Of a DNA stretch of 64,000 nucleotides, positions 27,119 to 34,925 are shown piece by piece. This DNA is from Haliea sp. E1-2-M8 (GTDB lineage Bacteria; Pseudomonadota; Gammaproteobacteria; Pseudomonadales; Halieaceae). The notes under the pieces are model-generated. The model ran no database searches. It saw only the letters and a program-made list of their open reading frames with translations, and had not been told where the DNA came from. A program made the position numbers and the translations under genes. Each line of letters starts with the position of its first letter. Position 1 is the first letter of the stretch. The DNA lies in contig NZ_JAUTDR010000002.1 in NCBI RefSeq assembly GCF_030649675.1, positions 1 through 64,000 on the forward strand, given 5' to 3'.

Positions 27119-28077
27119 TGCCCCGATGCCCCCGACATTGCCTGGCCTGGCTCCGGATCTGCCGGAAGACGACTCCCGTAACCATAACCATAACCGTAGC
27201 CATAGCCAACGCCCTTGCCAAACAAGCCCAGCCTGCGCCGGGGCATGCAATTGAGAAGCATGCCCACCATCTTATCCGGGCCAATATGCTCCAGCGCTTC
27301 CAACACCGCTTGTTGCGGGGTGATGTCTGCCGCCGCCACAAACACGATCTGCCCCATGAAACTCGCCAGAACCCCGGCCTCGGTTGTCAGCAACAATGGG
27401 GGAGAATCAAAGATGATTACCCGGTCTGGATAGCGGGCGGAAAACTCCAGCATCAACTGGTGCATGTTTTCCCCTGCCAACGATTCGGTTGAGTGCTCAT
27501 CCGGAGTGCCCGCTGGCAGGAAACGCAGTTTGTCCATGCTCGTTGGCAGGATCACATCCTCCGGCACCGCCTGATCGCGCAGGATATCGATCAAACCGGG
27601 AGTATTCGAAGGAATACCGAGCAAACGACCCGCTGTAGCCTTTAACACATCCGCATCGACAAACAGTACTGTCTTGTCCTGCTCCATGGCGATACTTATT
27701 GCCAGATTCAGGGAGGAAAAAGTCTTGCCGTCTCCCTGCAGGGCACTGGTAACCATAATCAGGTTGGCGTTGGCAACTGAGGCAACCCCTTTGCCGGCGA
27801 TATTTTTCAGCAACGGCCGTTTGATCGCGCGAAACTCCTCGGCTATTTGGCTGCGCGGTGTTGCAGGCGTCAAAAACCCCTGCTCGTGCAGGGCATCAAA
27901 GGGGATATTTACCCTGAAACTGGAGCCAGTAGCTGTCGTACCCCCAACCTCGTCGCTGGTCGCCAGGGGACCTGCGGGCGCCGCACGTTCAACCGTATTG
28001 TTGCCCGGATCCGCCACCTCCTGTGCTGCACGCTTATCGTCTTTAAGACGATCCAAGGCCTTCTCGATGGTACTCAT
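27115..28077 (-). CDS. XrtA-type tyrosine autokinase (BY-kinase)
   Basis: A 320-residue cytoplasmic BY-kinase. It has Walker A (LQGDGKTFSS, about residues 113-122), Walker A' (VLFVDAD, about 139) and Walker B (VIIFDSPP, about 222). The C-terminal tail has a run of alternating Tyr and Gly (about residues 294-305), the autophosphorylation cluster. The N-terminus MSTIEKALDRL is the standard start of the XrtA-associated family; ATG 28077 has AAGGAG six bases upstream. It works with the chain-length protein encoded just upstream (stop 28124) to control polymer length; the nearby low-molecular-weight phosphatase (38456-38965) is a natural antagonist. Confidence 0.93.
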   Translation of the reverse strand: MSTIEKALDRLKDDKRAAQEVADPGNNTVERAAPAGPLATSDEVGGTTATGSSFRVNIPFDALHEQGFLTPATPRSQIAEEFRAIKRPLLKNIAGKGVASVANANLIMVTSALQGDGKTFSSLNLAISIAMEQDKTVLFVDADVLKATAGRLLGIPSNTPGLIDILRDQAVPEDVILPTSMDKLRFLPAGTPDEHSTESLAGENMHQLMLEFSARYPDRVIIFDSPPLLLTTEAGVLASFMGQIVFVAAADITPQQAVLEALEHIGPDKMVGMLLNCMPRRRLGLFGKGVGYGYGYGYGYGSRLPADPEPGQAMSGASGQ

Positions 28078-28123
28078 GTCCCGCTCCTTGCTGGCATTTA
28101 CCTTGGGGGCTGATGGATGCTTG

Positions 28124-29641
28124 TCATGTGGCAATCAGCCCGGGAACCACAGTGACGCCCGCGAATGCGAGAAGCAGTGCGCCACCACAGACGACAAACG
28201 CAGCCAGACGCCAGAATCCCGCTTGCGCTCCGTTACGCCCCTTGCTCCACGTTACCATACCCAGAAGCGGCAACCCTGTGGCTTTCGACAACATGCGCCC
28301 ATCGGTGATGATGGGATGCACAATCGAAAACAACAGAGCAGCGCCCACGCCGCCACCCAGGGCCATCAACAACACGCCCAGATTGAGCAACGGCTTATTG
28401 GGATGGCTCGGCTCCCGCGGCACAAACGGTGGGTCAATAACCCGAAAACTGACATCGCTGGCGCTACTTTCAACATCGCCAGACAAACGCGCGGATTCAC
28501 GCCTTTGCAGCATCTGTTGATGCTGGCTGGAAATCACCCCATAGTCTCGGTTCAACTGGGTGAGTTGAGCTTCAATCTGGGGTATCAAATCGACCCGGCT
28601 GGAAAGCTCTTCAACGCGGCGCTGATACTCGGCAACCCGCACCCGCAATTCCGCTGCTTGCGCCTCAGCCTCGGCCATCATGGTACGCATACCCTGGTAA
28701 ACGGGGTTGTCCCCCCAGGCGACAGCGCCGGGCTCGCTTCTCAGTCGGATAAACTCCTGGTCACGCTCCCGCTCAAGCTCTTCTATCAGGTTCTGCAAAC
28801 GCACCACCTGTGGATGTTTGGCAGTGTAGCTGGCCAGATACATGTCCACTTGCAAGCGCAGAGAGTGAATGCGCTCATCAATCGGCAATCGCACACCATC
28901 ACCCATCGGGACTTCCCCGTCGATTTGTCGCTGCAGTTCCGTGCGCCGATTTTCCACTTCCCGTAGCTGCAAACGGGCGACTTGCAGGTTTTCCTTGGCC
29001 GACTGCAGCCGGCTGTAGTAATCACCACGCTCACCAGGCAATACATCGACATTCTGCTGTTTGAACTCGGCCAACCGGTTTTCCGCCTCCACTAGCCGCT
29101 GCTCGGATTCAACAATTTGCCGCTCCAGAAACGACTTTGCGCCTGAACTGTCCAGACGCTTGTCACTGATGGATGTCTCAATAAACACGGTTATCAGGGC
29201 CTGTGCGATACGACGCGCCGTTTCGCGATCCGGGTCCGTAACAGTGATATTGTACAAAGACGAGCTTCGACGTTCGCCCGACAATTCAATGGAATCTTCC
29301 AATCGCTGGATGAGACTTTCCTGTTCTGCAACGGAGGTCGCCTGGAGATCCAGATCAGTCATACGCGTCAGCTTTTGCAGATTCGGACGGTTGAGCAGCG
29401 TCTGGCTCAACATCGCAATGCGCTGGTTGATATTCGCATCGATGGTGAGCCCTCTCATCAAGGGGCGCAAAATGGAGTTGGTGTCTACGTAGATGCGTGC
29501 ACTGGCCACATAGGACTCAGGCATCTGCCAAACGAAAGCCCAGCCCGCCAGGGCAATCACCCACGCCAGCGCGAGCGCCAGCCAGCGGTGACGCCAGACA
29601 CCAAGGATGTGAGTAACTACTTGCGCGAGGACGTCCTGCAT
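28124..29641 (-). CDS. Polysaccharide chain-length determinant (Wzz/PCP), XrtA type
   Basis: A 505-residue inner-membrane protein. One membrane helix near the N-terminus (LALALAWVIALAGWAFVW) and one near the C-terminus (LGVLLMALGGGVGAALLF) enclose a long periplasmic coiled-coil region (about residues 160-400). SYVASARIYVDTNSIL is the conserved Wzz N-terminal segment, and FRVIDPPFVPREPSHPNKP is the Pro-rich motif before the second helix. There is no attached kinase domain; the autokinase is the separate next gene. It sits between the Wza-like lipoprotein and the autokinase. Confidence 0.93.
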   Translation of the reverse strand: MQDVLAQVVTHILGVWRHRWLALALAWVIALAGWAFVWQMPESYVASARIYVDTNSILRPLMRGLTIDANINQRIAMLSQTLLNRPNLQKLTRMTDLDLQATSVAEQESLIQRLEDSIELSGERRSSSLYNITVTDPDRETARRIAQALITVFIETSISDKRLDSSGAKSFLERQIVESEQRLVEAENRLAEFKQQNVDVLPGERGDYYSRLQSAKENLQVARLQLREVENRRTELQRQIDGEVPMGDGVRLPIDERIHSLRLQVDMYLASYTAKHPQVVRLQNLIEELERERDQEFIRLRSEPGAVAWGDNPVYQGMRTMMAEAEAQAAELRVRVAEYQRRVEELSSRVDLIPQIEAQLTQLNRDYGVISSQHQQMLQRRESARLSGDVESSASDVSFRVIDPPFVPREPSHPNKPLLNLGVLLMALGGGVGAALLFSIVHPIITDGRMLSKATGLPLLGMVTWSKGRNGAQAGFWRLAAFVVCGGALLLAFAGVTVVPGLIAT

Positions 29642-29682
29642 AACTGTCTAAGCCCCCAATCGCTTGCCTGCCTGAACAGACA

Positions 29683-30321
29683 TCAGAACCAGCTCTCCGA
29701 AATGATGACGATATCACCGGGCATCAGCGCCATATTGGCAGAAATGTCGCCTTTTTTCAGCAGGTCATCCAACCGCAATCCGTAGGAATCCTGTTTGCCG
29801 CTGTGGGTGCGCACCAGTACCGACTTGTTGCCTGCGGCAAACTCGGTCATGCCGCCTACCGCAATCATGAGATCGAGCAGAGTCATGTGCTGGCGGTAGG
29901 GTACGCTGGAGGGCGTGGCCGCTTCGCCAACCACGCGCACCTGCTGTTCCGGTACGCCGACAAAACCGTTGACGATTACGCTGACTACCGGCTGGCGCAC
30001 GTACTCGCCGTAGGAGCTCTCAATATCCCGCGCCAGCTGGGTGGAGGTCTTGCCACTGGCCTGCAGGTCTTCCACCAGGCGGGTGGTGAACTTTCCGTCC
30101 GGGCGAACAATACCGGAGGTGGTCAGCTCCGGGTTGCCCCAGACAAAAATTTCCATGGTGTCGCCGGGCCCGATCACATAGTTGTAGTCCGGGCTGTCAA
30201 ATCGATCATCGGCCGGCACCGGAGGGTGCGAGCCGCAGGCCGCCAGTACCAGAGCCATCAGCGCCGCGCCCGGCAGCGCCCCGAGGCGACGGGCCTCGCC
30301 AAAGCGTGTGAGTATAGTCAT
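29683..30321 (-). CDS. Polysaccharide export lipoprotein (Wza-like), XrtA type
   Basis: A 212-residue protein with a lipobox (LVLAACGS; Cys about residue 29), so a lipoprotein. YVIGPGDTMEIFVWGNPELT begins the Poly_export domain, and VVSVIVNGFVGVPEQQVRVVGEA plus MTLLDLMIAVGGMTEFAAGN form the following SLBB domain. It is shorter than Wza (about 380 residues), as is usual for XrtA-linked export proteins, and probably needs the outer-membrane beta-barrel protein encoded downstream to complete the channel. Confidence 0.92.
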   Translation of the reverse strand: MTILTRFGEARRLGALPGAALMALVLAACGSHPPVPADDRFDSPDYNYVIGPGDTMEIFVWGNPELTTSGIVRPDGKFTTRLVEDLQASGKTSTQLARDIESSYGEYVRQPVVSVIVNGFVGVPEQQVRVVGEAATPSSVPYRQHMTLLDLMIAVGGMTEFAAGNKSVLVRTHSGKQDSYGLRLDDLLKKGDISANMALMPGDIVIISESWF

Positions 30322-30447
30322 CCTCTTGTACTCCTCTTCTGGCCTTAGGCGGCCGGTTTTCTGTACAGGTCAAACACGGCTCTTCGCGAGGTGCCGCAGC
30401 TGCGACCCCGGGCTGTGCGGCAAGTGGCAGTGCAGTGCTCACTTCGC

Positions 30448-31899
30448 CTAGAATTTCCAGATATCGAACCCCGAAGCGGCCCAGAAAACAGACGCCACCG
30501 ACAACAGGAAAATCAGCCCGTTTGCCCATGCACCGGTGTAATCGCGAACTGGTGGCGCTCCCGAAAGGCCCTCACCCGGCTTGGGCACCGTTGGTCTTAT
30601 CTCAAGGAGTTGCGCCGCCCTCGCAGCACGTTTTCTAATCGGCGGGGGACTGGTGGGCGCCGGGACCTGGTTGTTGTCTGCAGTGCGCCGCAGCGATGCA
30701 ACCCGCGCTTCAGGTGCGGTCACTGGCTCCAGATTGATCCTGCCAGCCTCAGCCTTGGGAGGGCGCGGGTCCGGCCTCCTGCTGTCAGTGCCGGTACGCC
30801 GCATCTCTACCTCGGGGGCAGTGACCACCACTTTCAGCCGCTGCGAGGGAGGTTTAGGTGCGGACTCTGCTGCCGCTGCCGCATCGCCGGCCACGGGTGG
30901 AAGGTCGCCCTCGGATGCGTGGCCCGCCGTAGTGCCGGGAGCAACAGGCTCGGGATCGACTTTCTTGGCTGTGGTTGCCGTAGCCCGATTCTTTACCGGA
31001 TCCGCAGGCTGCTCCGGAGCGGCAGCTTGCGGTTCCGGCTCGCTCGGCTCGGAAAAATCCGCTTCGTTCCAGGTGCTGCCCGCTGCCAGATTCTCATCCT
31101 GCAATTCCAGGATCACCTCCCTGACATCCGCCACCTCTACCCGGTGGCGCTGCTCCAGCGCGCAGTGCAACAGCAGGCGGCTGCATATCAGATTAATACG
31201 CCGCGGGATGCCCTCGCTGAATTTGTGCAGCAGCGGAAAGACCGCTGTGTTGAAGGCCGGGTCACCGCTCCAGCCGACCACCTCCAGTCGGTGCATCACA
31301 TAGGCCTGGGTTTCCTCCAGCTGCAGCGGACGCAAGTGACTGGCTGCAACGATGCGCTGGTGAACCTGCTCCAGTTCCGGGCGCAACATTAGCTCCCGCA
31401 GCTCCGGTTGCCCCAGCAGAAAAATCTGCAACAGCGGCCTGCCATCGACCTGTATATTGGTCAGCAGGCGCAGCTCTTCCATGGCGGTCACGGCCAGATT
31501 CTGCGCCTCGTCGACAATCAACAGAGCGCGCCGGCCATCGCGTCTCCAGGCCCGCAACTGCAGGGTGAGGCGCTGCAGCAGCTCGCCTTTTTCCACAATA
31601 TCGAGGGAAATACCGAAGTCATAGGCGACCATTTTCAGCAGGTCGTCTGCCTTGAGCTGACTGCAGACCAGGTTGGCCACCTTCACATTCTCGCGCCCCA
31701 GATGCTCTATCAGGGAACCGATCAGGGTGGTCTTGCCGGTGCCAGGGCGACCAGTGATCATGACGAAGCCTTCCTCGCGTATGAAGGCGTAGGCCATGTA
31801 GGCGCGCGCCTTCATGTAGCCCTTGTGGGCATAGGCAAAGTCGTGATCCGGACTCAGACGGAATGGTTCAGCGCTTAAGCTGTAGAACTGTTGGTACAC
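30448..31899 (-). CDS. XrtA-associated AAA ATPase (GspA/ExeA-like)
   Basis: A 483-residue protein. Residues 1-270 form an AAA domain with Walker A (MITGRPGTGKTTL, about 46-58) and Walker B (ALLIVDEAQNL, about 125-135), the TIGR03015-type ATPase of exosortase EPS loci. A low-complexity Pro/Ala/Glu-rich linker follows (about 285-450), then one C-terminal membrane helix (GLIFLLSVASVFWAASGF). The protein opens with YQQFYSLSAEPFRLSPD, conserved in the ExeA/GspA family. It probably energises or positions the export machine at the inner membrane. A long intergenic region (31900-32386) lies upstream. Confidence 0.9.
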   Translation of the reverse strand: MYQQFYSLSAEPFRLSPDHDFAYAHKGYMKARAYMAYAFIREEGFVMITGRPGTGKTTLIGSLIEHLGRENVKVANLVCSQLKADDLLKMVAYDFGISLDIVEKGELLQRLTLQLRAWRRDGRRALLIVDEAQNLAVTAMEELRLLTNIQVDGRPLLQIFLLGQPELRELMLRPELEQVHQRIVAASHLRPLQLEETQAYVMHRLEVVGWSGDPAFNTAVFPLLHKFSEGIPRRINLICSRLLLHCALEQRHRVEVADVREVILELQDENLAAGSTWNEADFSEPSEPEPQAAAPEQPADPVKNRATATTAKKVDPEPVAPGTTAGHASEGDLPPVAGDAAAAAESAPKPPSQRLKVVVTAPEVEMRRTGTDSRRPDPRPPKAEAGRINLEPVTAPEARVASLRRTADNNQVPAPTSPPPIRKRAARAAQLLEIRPTVPKPGEGLSGAPPVRDYTGAWANGLIFLLSVASVFWAASGFDIWKF

Positions 31900-32175
31900 A
31901 GCTATCTAGTCCCTTTCCCCAGAGGTGGCAGGACACCTGTTCTCAACTGCCGCAGGATGCTCCAGGGAACAGTTGAGTTTTTCGACTACACGACAAAGCC
32001 TGCAACCCTGCCGTTGATCTCCACACTAAACCCAGGTGACAGCGGCCTCTGTACGTTAGCGCACATATATTCCCTACCGCGTAATCATTTGTACGTTTTT
32101 CTACAGAAAGCACAGGCACGGTTGGGAGGAAGCAAACTTGTAGACCTGCTTCAGGTCGCGCTCGTGCACGAGCGT

Positions 32176-32254
32176 CATTTACAGCTGGCCGACGGAGGTA
32201 CGAGGGCTCGTGACACTACGGCCACGTCCAGGCATGGTGCCGGTCACAATCTGG
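32176..32254 (+). repeat. Diverged duplicate of the prsK upstream region
   Basis: It aligns with 34818-34897, just upstream of prsK. Both begin with the ten bases CATTTACAGC. The core (32219-32254 against 34862-34897) matches at 27 of 36 positions, and all nine differences are transitions, which argues for common descent. The matching core contains GGCATG and GTCACA. Confidence 0.65.
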
Positions 32255-32280
32255 TGACCTCTGCAGGGAGCGGCGTGGGA

Positions 32281-32319
32281 GCGCGCCAGTTCGACGCCTT
32301 CAACCACGGTGTCCTGTAA
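32281..32319 (+). pseudogene. prsK-like gene fragment
   Basis: The frame reads ARQFDAFN, identical to residues 469-476 of PrsK (36330-36354). Over 25 bases there are four differences, all at third codon positions, the pattern left by a paralogue once under protein selection. The frame then ends at TAA (32317-32319). Together with the duplicated upstream sequence 26 bases before it, this suggests the remains of a second prsK gene that has lost nearly everything. Confidence 0.45.
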
Positions 32320-32386
32320 GGCTTGCATCGCAGGAATTAGCTGTGTTCGTTTACGTGGTTTGTGCATCAACACATGGCCTCAAGGG

Positions 32387-33700
32387 CTACAACCGCCACA
32401 GAGCCACGCCGCTGGCCGCGGCCTGGCCCCGGTCCAGCACACCCTTCACGTCCATCACCACCCCGCTGGGGGCGAGAATGGGCAGCACCAGGTCCAGGCC
32501 CCTCTCCAGATAGGCCGCGTGGGGCACCGCCAGCACCACCGCGTGCGCCAGCCCGAGTTGCTCCCAAGGGGTAAGGGTAACGCCGTACTCGGCCTCCGCT
32601 TCCTCGTTGCTGGCCAGGGGGTCGTGCACGGTGACCTCGCAACAGTAGTCCCGCAGTTCGCGGATGATGTCTTCCACCCGCGAGTTGCGCAGATCCGGGC
32701 AGTTTTCCTTGAAGGTCAGTCCCAGCACGGTCACTTTCGCGCCCGCTACCGGATGGCCGCGGCCTACCAGCTGCTTTACCGTCTGCTCGGCAATGAACTT
32801 GCCCATGCCGTCATTGGTCTGGCGCCCCCCCAGCACTACCTGCGGGTGGTAGCCGACGCTCTCGGCCTTGTAGGTCAGGTAGTACGGGTCCACGCCGATG
32901 CAGTGGCCGCCCACCAGGCCGGGGCGGAAAGGCAGGAAGTTCCACTTGGTGCCGGCGGCCTCCAGCACGTCCAGAGTGTCGATGCCCAGCTTGTTGAAGA
33001 TCAGTGCCAGCTCGTTCATCAGGGCAATGTTGAGGTCGCGCTGAGTGTTTTCGATGACCTTGGCGGCCTCGGCCACCTTGACGCTGGCGGCGCGGTGCAC
33101 CCCGGCCTCCACCACGGATTCGTACAAGGCGGCCACCCGCTCCAGGGTCGCCGGGGTATCGCCGGAGACCACCTTGGTGATGGTTTCCAGGCGGTGCACC
33201 TTGTCCCCCGGATTGATACGCTCCGGGGAATAGCCGATAAAGAACCCGGTCGCCGGCTCCACGTCCACTCCCTCGCGACCGCACCAGGCGAGACCGGACC
33301 CCGCCTCCAGCAGGGGGACGCAGACTTCTTCGGTGCAGCCGGGGTAGACGGTGGATTCGTAGATAACGACGGTGCCTGGCTGCAGGTATTTCGCCACTGT
33401 ACGCGAGGCGCCTTCCAGCGGGCTTAAATCCGGGCGGTGGGCGTGGTCGATGGGAGTGGGCACCACCACGATGATGATGGAAGCCTCCGCCAGGCACACG
33501 GGGTCGCTGCTGTACGCCAGTCCGGTGGCCGCCGCCAGGGCCTCGGTGGTCACTTCACCGCTGGGGTCGCGCCCGGCGCGGTACTGCTCCAGCTTGCGCT
33601 CGTTCAGATCGAAGCCGATGGTGCGGCGCTGGCGGCCAAAGGCCACCGCCAGTGGCAGCCCGACATAGCCCAGGCCGACAATGGCGACTGTTTCGTTCAT
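32387..33700 (-). CDS. tviB: UDP-N-acetylhexosamine 6-dehydrogenase (TviB/WbpA-like)
   Basis: A 437-residue NAD-dependent UDP-sugar dehydrogenase. VAIVGLGYVGLPLAVAFG (about residues 5-22) binds NAD. NTQRDLNIALMNE lies in the central domain. The catalytic Cys is in GGHCIGVDPYYL (about 258). TFKENCPDLRNSRV is the C-terminal UDP-binding motif of the UDP-GlcNAc/GalNAc-type dehydrogenases (TviB, WbpA), more than of Ugd. With the epimerase upstream it would make UDP-N-acetylgalactosaminuronic acid. The symbol is by family resemblance only. It follows the epimerase stop by 14 bases. Confidence 0.85.
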   Translation of the reverse strand: MNETVAIVGLGYVGLPLAVAFGRQRRTIGFDLNERKLEQYRAGRDPSGEVTTEALAAATGLAYSSDPVCLAEASIIIVVVPTPIDHAHRPDLSPLEGASRTVAKYLQPGTVVIYESTVYPGCTEEVCVPLLEAGSGLAWCGREGVDVEPATGFFIGYSPERINPGDKVHRLETITKVVSGDTPATLERVAALYESVVEAGVHRAASVKVAEAAKVIENTQRDLNIALMNELALIFNKLGIDTLDVLEAAGTKWNFLPFRPGLVGGHCIGVDPYYLTYKAESVGYHPQVVLGGRQTNDGMGKFIAEQTVKQLVGRGHPVAGAKVTVLGLTFKENCPDLRNSRVEDIIRELRDYCCEVTVHDPLASNEEAEAEYGVTLTPWEQLGLAHAVVLAVPHAAYLERGLDLVLPILAPSGVVMDVKGVLDRGQAAASGVALWRL

Positions 33701-33714
33701 CTGCTTCTACTCAC

Positions 33715-34740
33715 TCACGCTTGCGGCTGGGCAAGGAACCAGGCGGCGGTACGCGCCAGTCCTTCGTTTACATCGTATTCCGGGGCGTACCCCAGCAAAT
33801 GCGCTGCCTTGCCGATATCGGCCTGAGAGTGGCGTACATCGCCCTCCCGGAACTCTCCGTACTCGGGCTCCGCCTGCGCCAGCACGGGGAGCCCGGGGCT
33901 CAGCAGGTCACGGATGCCGTAGTACAGCTCATTCAGCGTAGTGCGGCCACCGAAAGCAATGTTGTAGACCTGGTTCAGTGCCGCCGGGTCCGTCACCGTC
34001 GCCGCCAGCAGGTTGGCCTGCACCACATTGTCGATAAAACAGAAGTCGCGAGAGGTCTCACCGTCGCCGTTGATCTGGCAGGTTCGTCCCGCCACCAGCT
34101 CCCCGAACCAGCGCGGGATCACCGCGGCATAGGCGCCTTCCGGATCCTGTCGCGGCCCGAACACATTAAAGTAGCGCAAGCCAACGCAGTCGAGGCCATA
34201 GGCACGGTTGAAAACATCGGCGTAGAGTTCGTTGACATACTTGGTCACCGCATAGGGCGACAGAGGCTTGCCGATCTCGTCCTCGACCTTGGGCAGGCCC
34301 GGATGGTCGCCGTAGGTGGATGAGGAAGCCGCATAGACAAAGCGCCTGACCCCCGCATCCCTGGCCGCCACCAGCATGTTGACGAAGCCGTCGATATTGA
34401 CCGCGTTGGTCAGCAGGGGATCCTCCAGCGAACGGGGCACGCTGCCCAGCGCGGCCTCATGGAAGACATAGTCGACACCGACCACGGCCCGCCGGCAATC
34501 CTCCAACGCGCGCACGTCACCCTCAATGAAGGTGAACTCGCCTTTACCCGCTGCGGCTGCCAGCACCGCATCGAGATTTTCGCGGTAGCCGGTGGAGAAG
34601 TCGTCCAGCCCCACCACCTTCTGCCCCAGCAGCAGCAGTCGTTCTATCAAATGGGAGCCAATAAAGCCCGCGGCGCCGGTTACCAGCCAACTGGCGGGGG
34701 CATCACTGAGCCCGGATTCCACTGTCCTGAATGCTTCCAC
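33715..34740 (-). CDS. tviC: UDP-N-acetylglucosamine 4-epimerase (TviC/WbpP-like)
   Basis: A 341-residue extended [20 protein letters not shown] (about residues 20-36) is the NAD site, [10 protein letters not shown] supplies the catalytic Ser/Thr, and [11 protein letters not shown] the Y-x3-K pair. [24 protein letters not shown] is typical of the WbpP/TviC group acting on UDP-N-acetylhexosamines. It pairs with the dehydrogenase downstream as in the Vi antigen pathway. It is the first gene of the minus-strand EPS series; its upstream region is shared with divergent prsK. Confidence 0.85.
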   Translation of the reverse strand: MEAFRTVESGLSDAPASWLVTGAAGFIGSHLIERLLLLGQKVVGLDDFSTGYRENLDAVLAAAAGKGEFTFIEGDVRALEDCRRAVVGVDYVFHEAALGSVPRSLEDPLLTNAVNIDGFVNMLVAARDAGVRRFVYAASSSTYGDHPGLPKVEDEIGKPLSPYAVTKYVNELYADVFNRAYGLDCVGLRYFNVFGPRQDPEGAYAAVIPRWFGELVAGRTCQINGDGETSRDFCFIDNVVQANLLAATVTDPAALNQVYNIAFGGRTTLNELYYGIRDLLSPGLPVLAQAEPEYGEFREGDVRHSQADIGKAAHLLGYAPEYDVNEGLARTAAWFLAQPQA

Positions 34741-34817
34741 TGTATCGTGCCTTCCCTGTCAGAGAGTTCCAGAAAGCCCGTTAACCTGTGCACCAGATCG
34801 AGCTTCCGACGCGCCGC

Positions 34818-34897
34818 CATTTACAGCGTGCAGTGGGGAGTATAAGGTCTGGCTGACTTTGCGGCCATGCCCGGGCATGACGTCAGTCACAGTTTGG
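34818..34897 (+). promoter_or_regulatory. Candidate control region upstream of prsK and the epimerase gene
   Basis: It lies in the divergent 185-base spacer. It contains a perfect 12-base palindrome ATGCCCGGGCAT (34866-34877) and flanking CTGAC and GTCAG arms (34852-34856 and 34883-34887), and it is duplicated at 32176-32254. Suggested as a binding site for PrsR or another regulator; there is no direct proof. Confidence 0.4.
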
Positions 34898-34925
34898 CAA
34901 AGATAACAGGACATTGGATAACTGG

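Larger units (their letters stand above)
31900..32386. other. Long intergenic region with duplicated upstream sequence and gene remnant
   Basis: No intact gene. It must contain the promoter of the ATPase-led part of the EPS operon. It holds the duplicated element at 32176-32254 and the prsK-like fragment at 32281-32319. I looked for a sigma54 -24/-12 pair (GG-N10-GC) on both strands and found none that fits well. Confidence 0.6.

Noticed and set aside
31891-32319. A 142-codon plus-strand frame across the long EPS intergenic region.
   Set aside because: Only its last dozen codons resemble a protein (PrsK-like); the rest is not protein-like, so it is not called as a gene.
34741-34925. Possible sigma54 promoter for prsK or the epimerase gene.
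   Set aside because: GGCA-type boxes are present, but no GC follows at the required 10-base distance on either strand.
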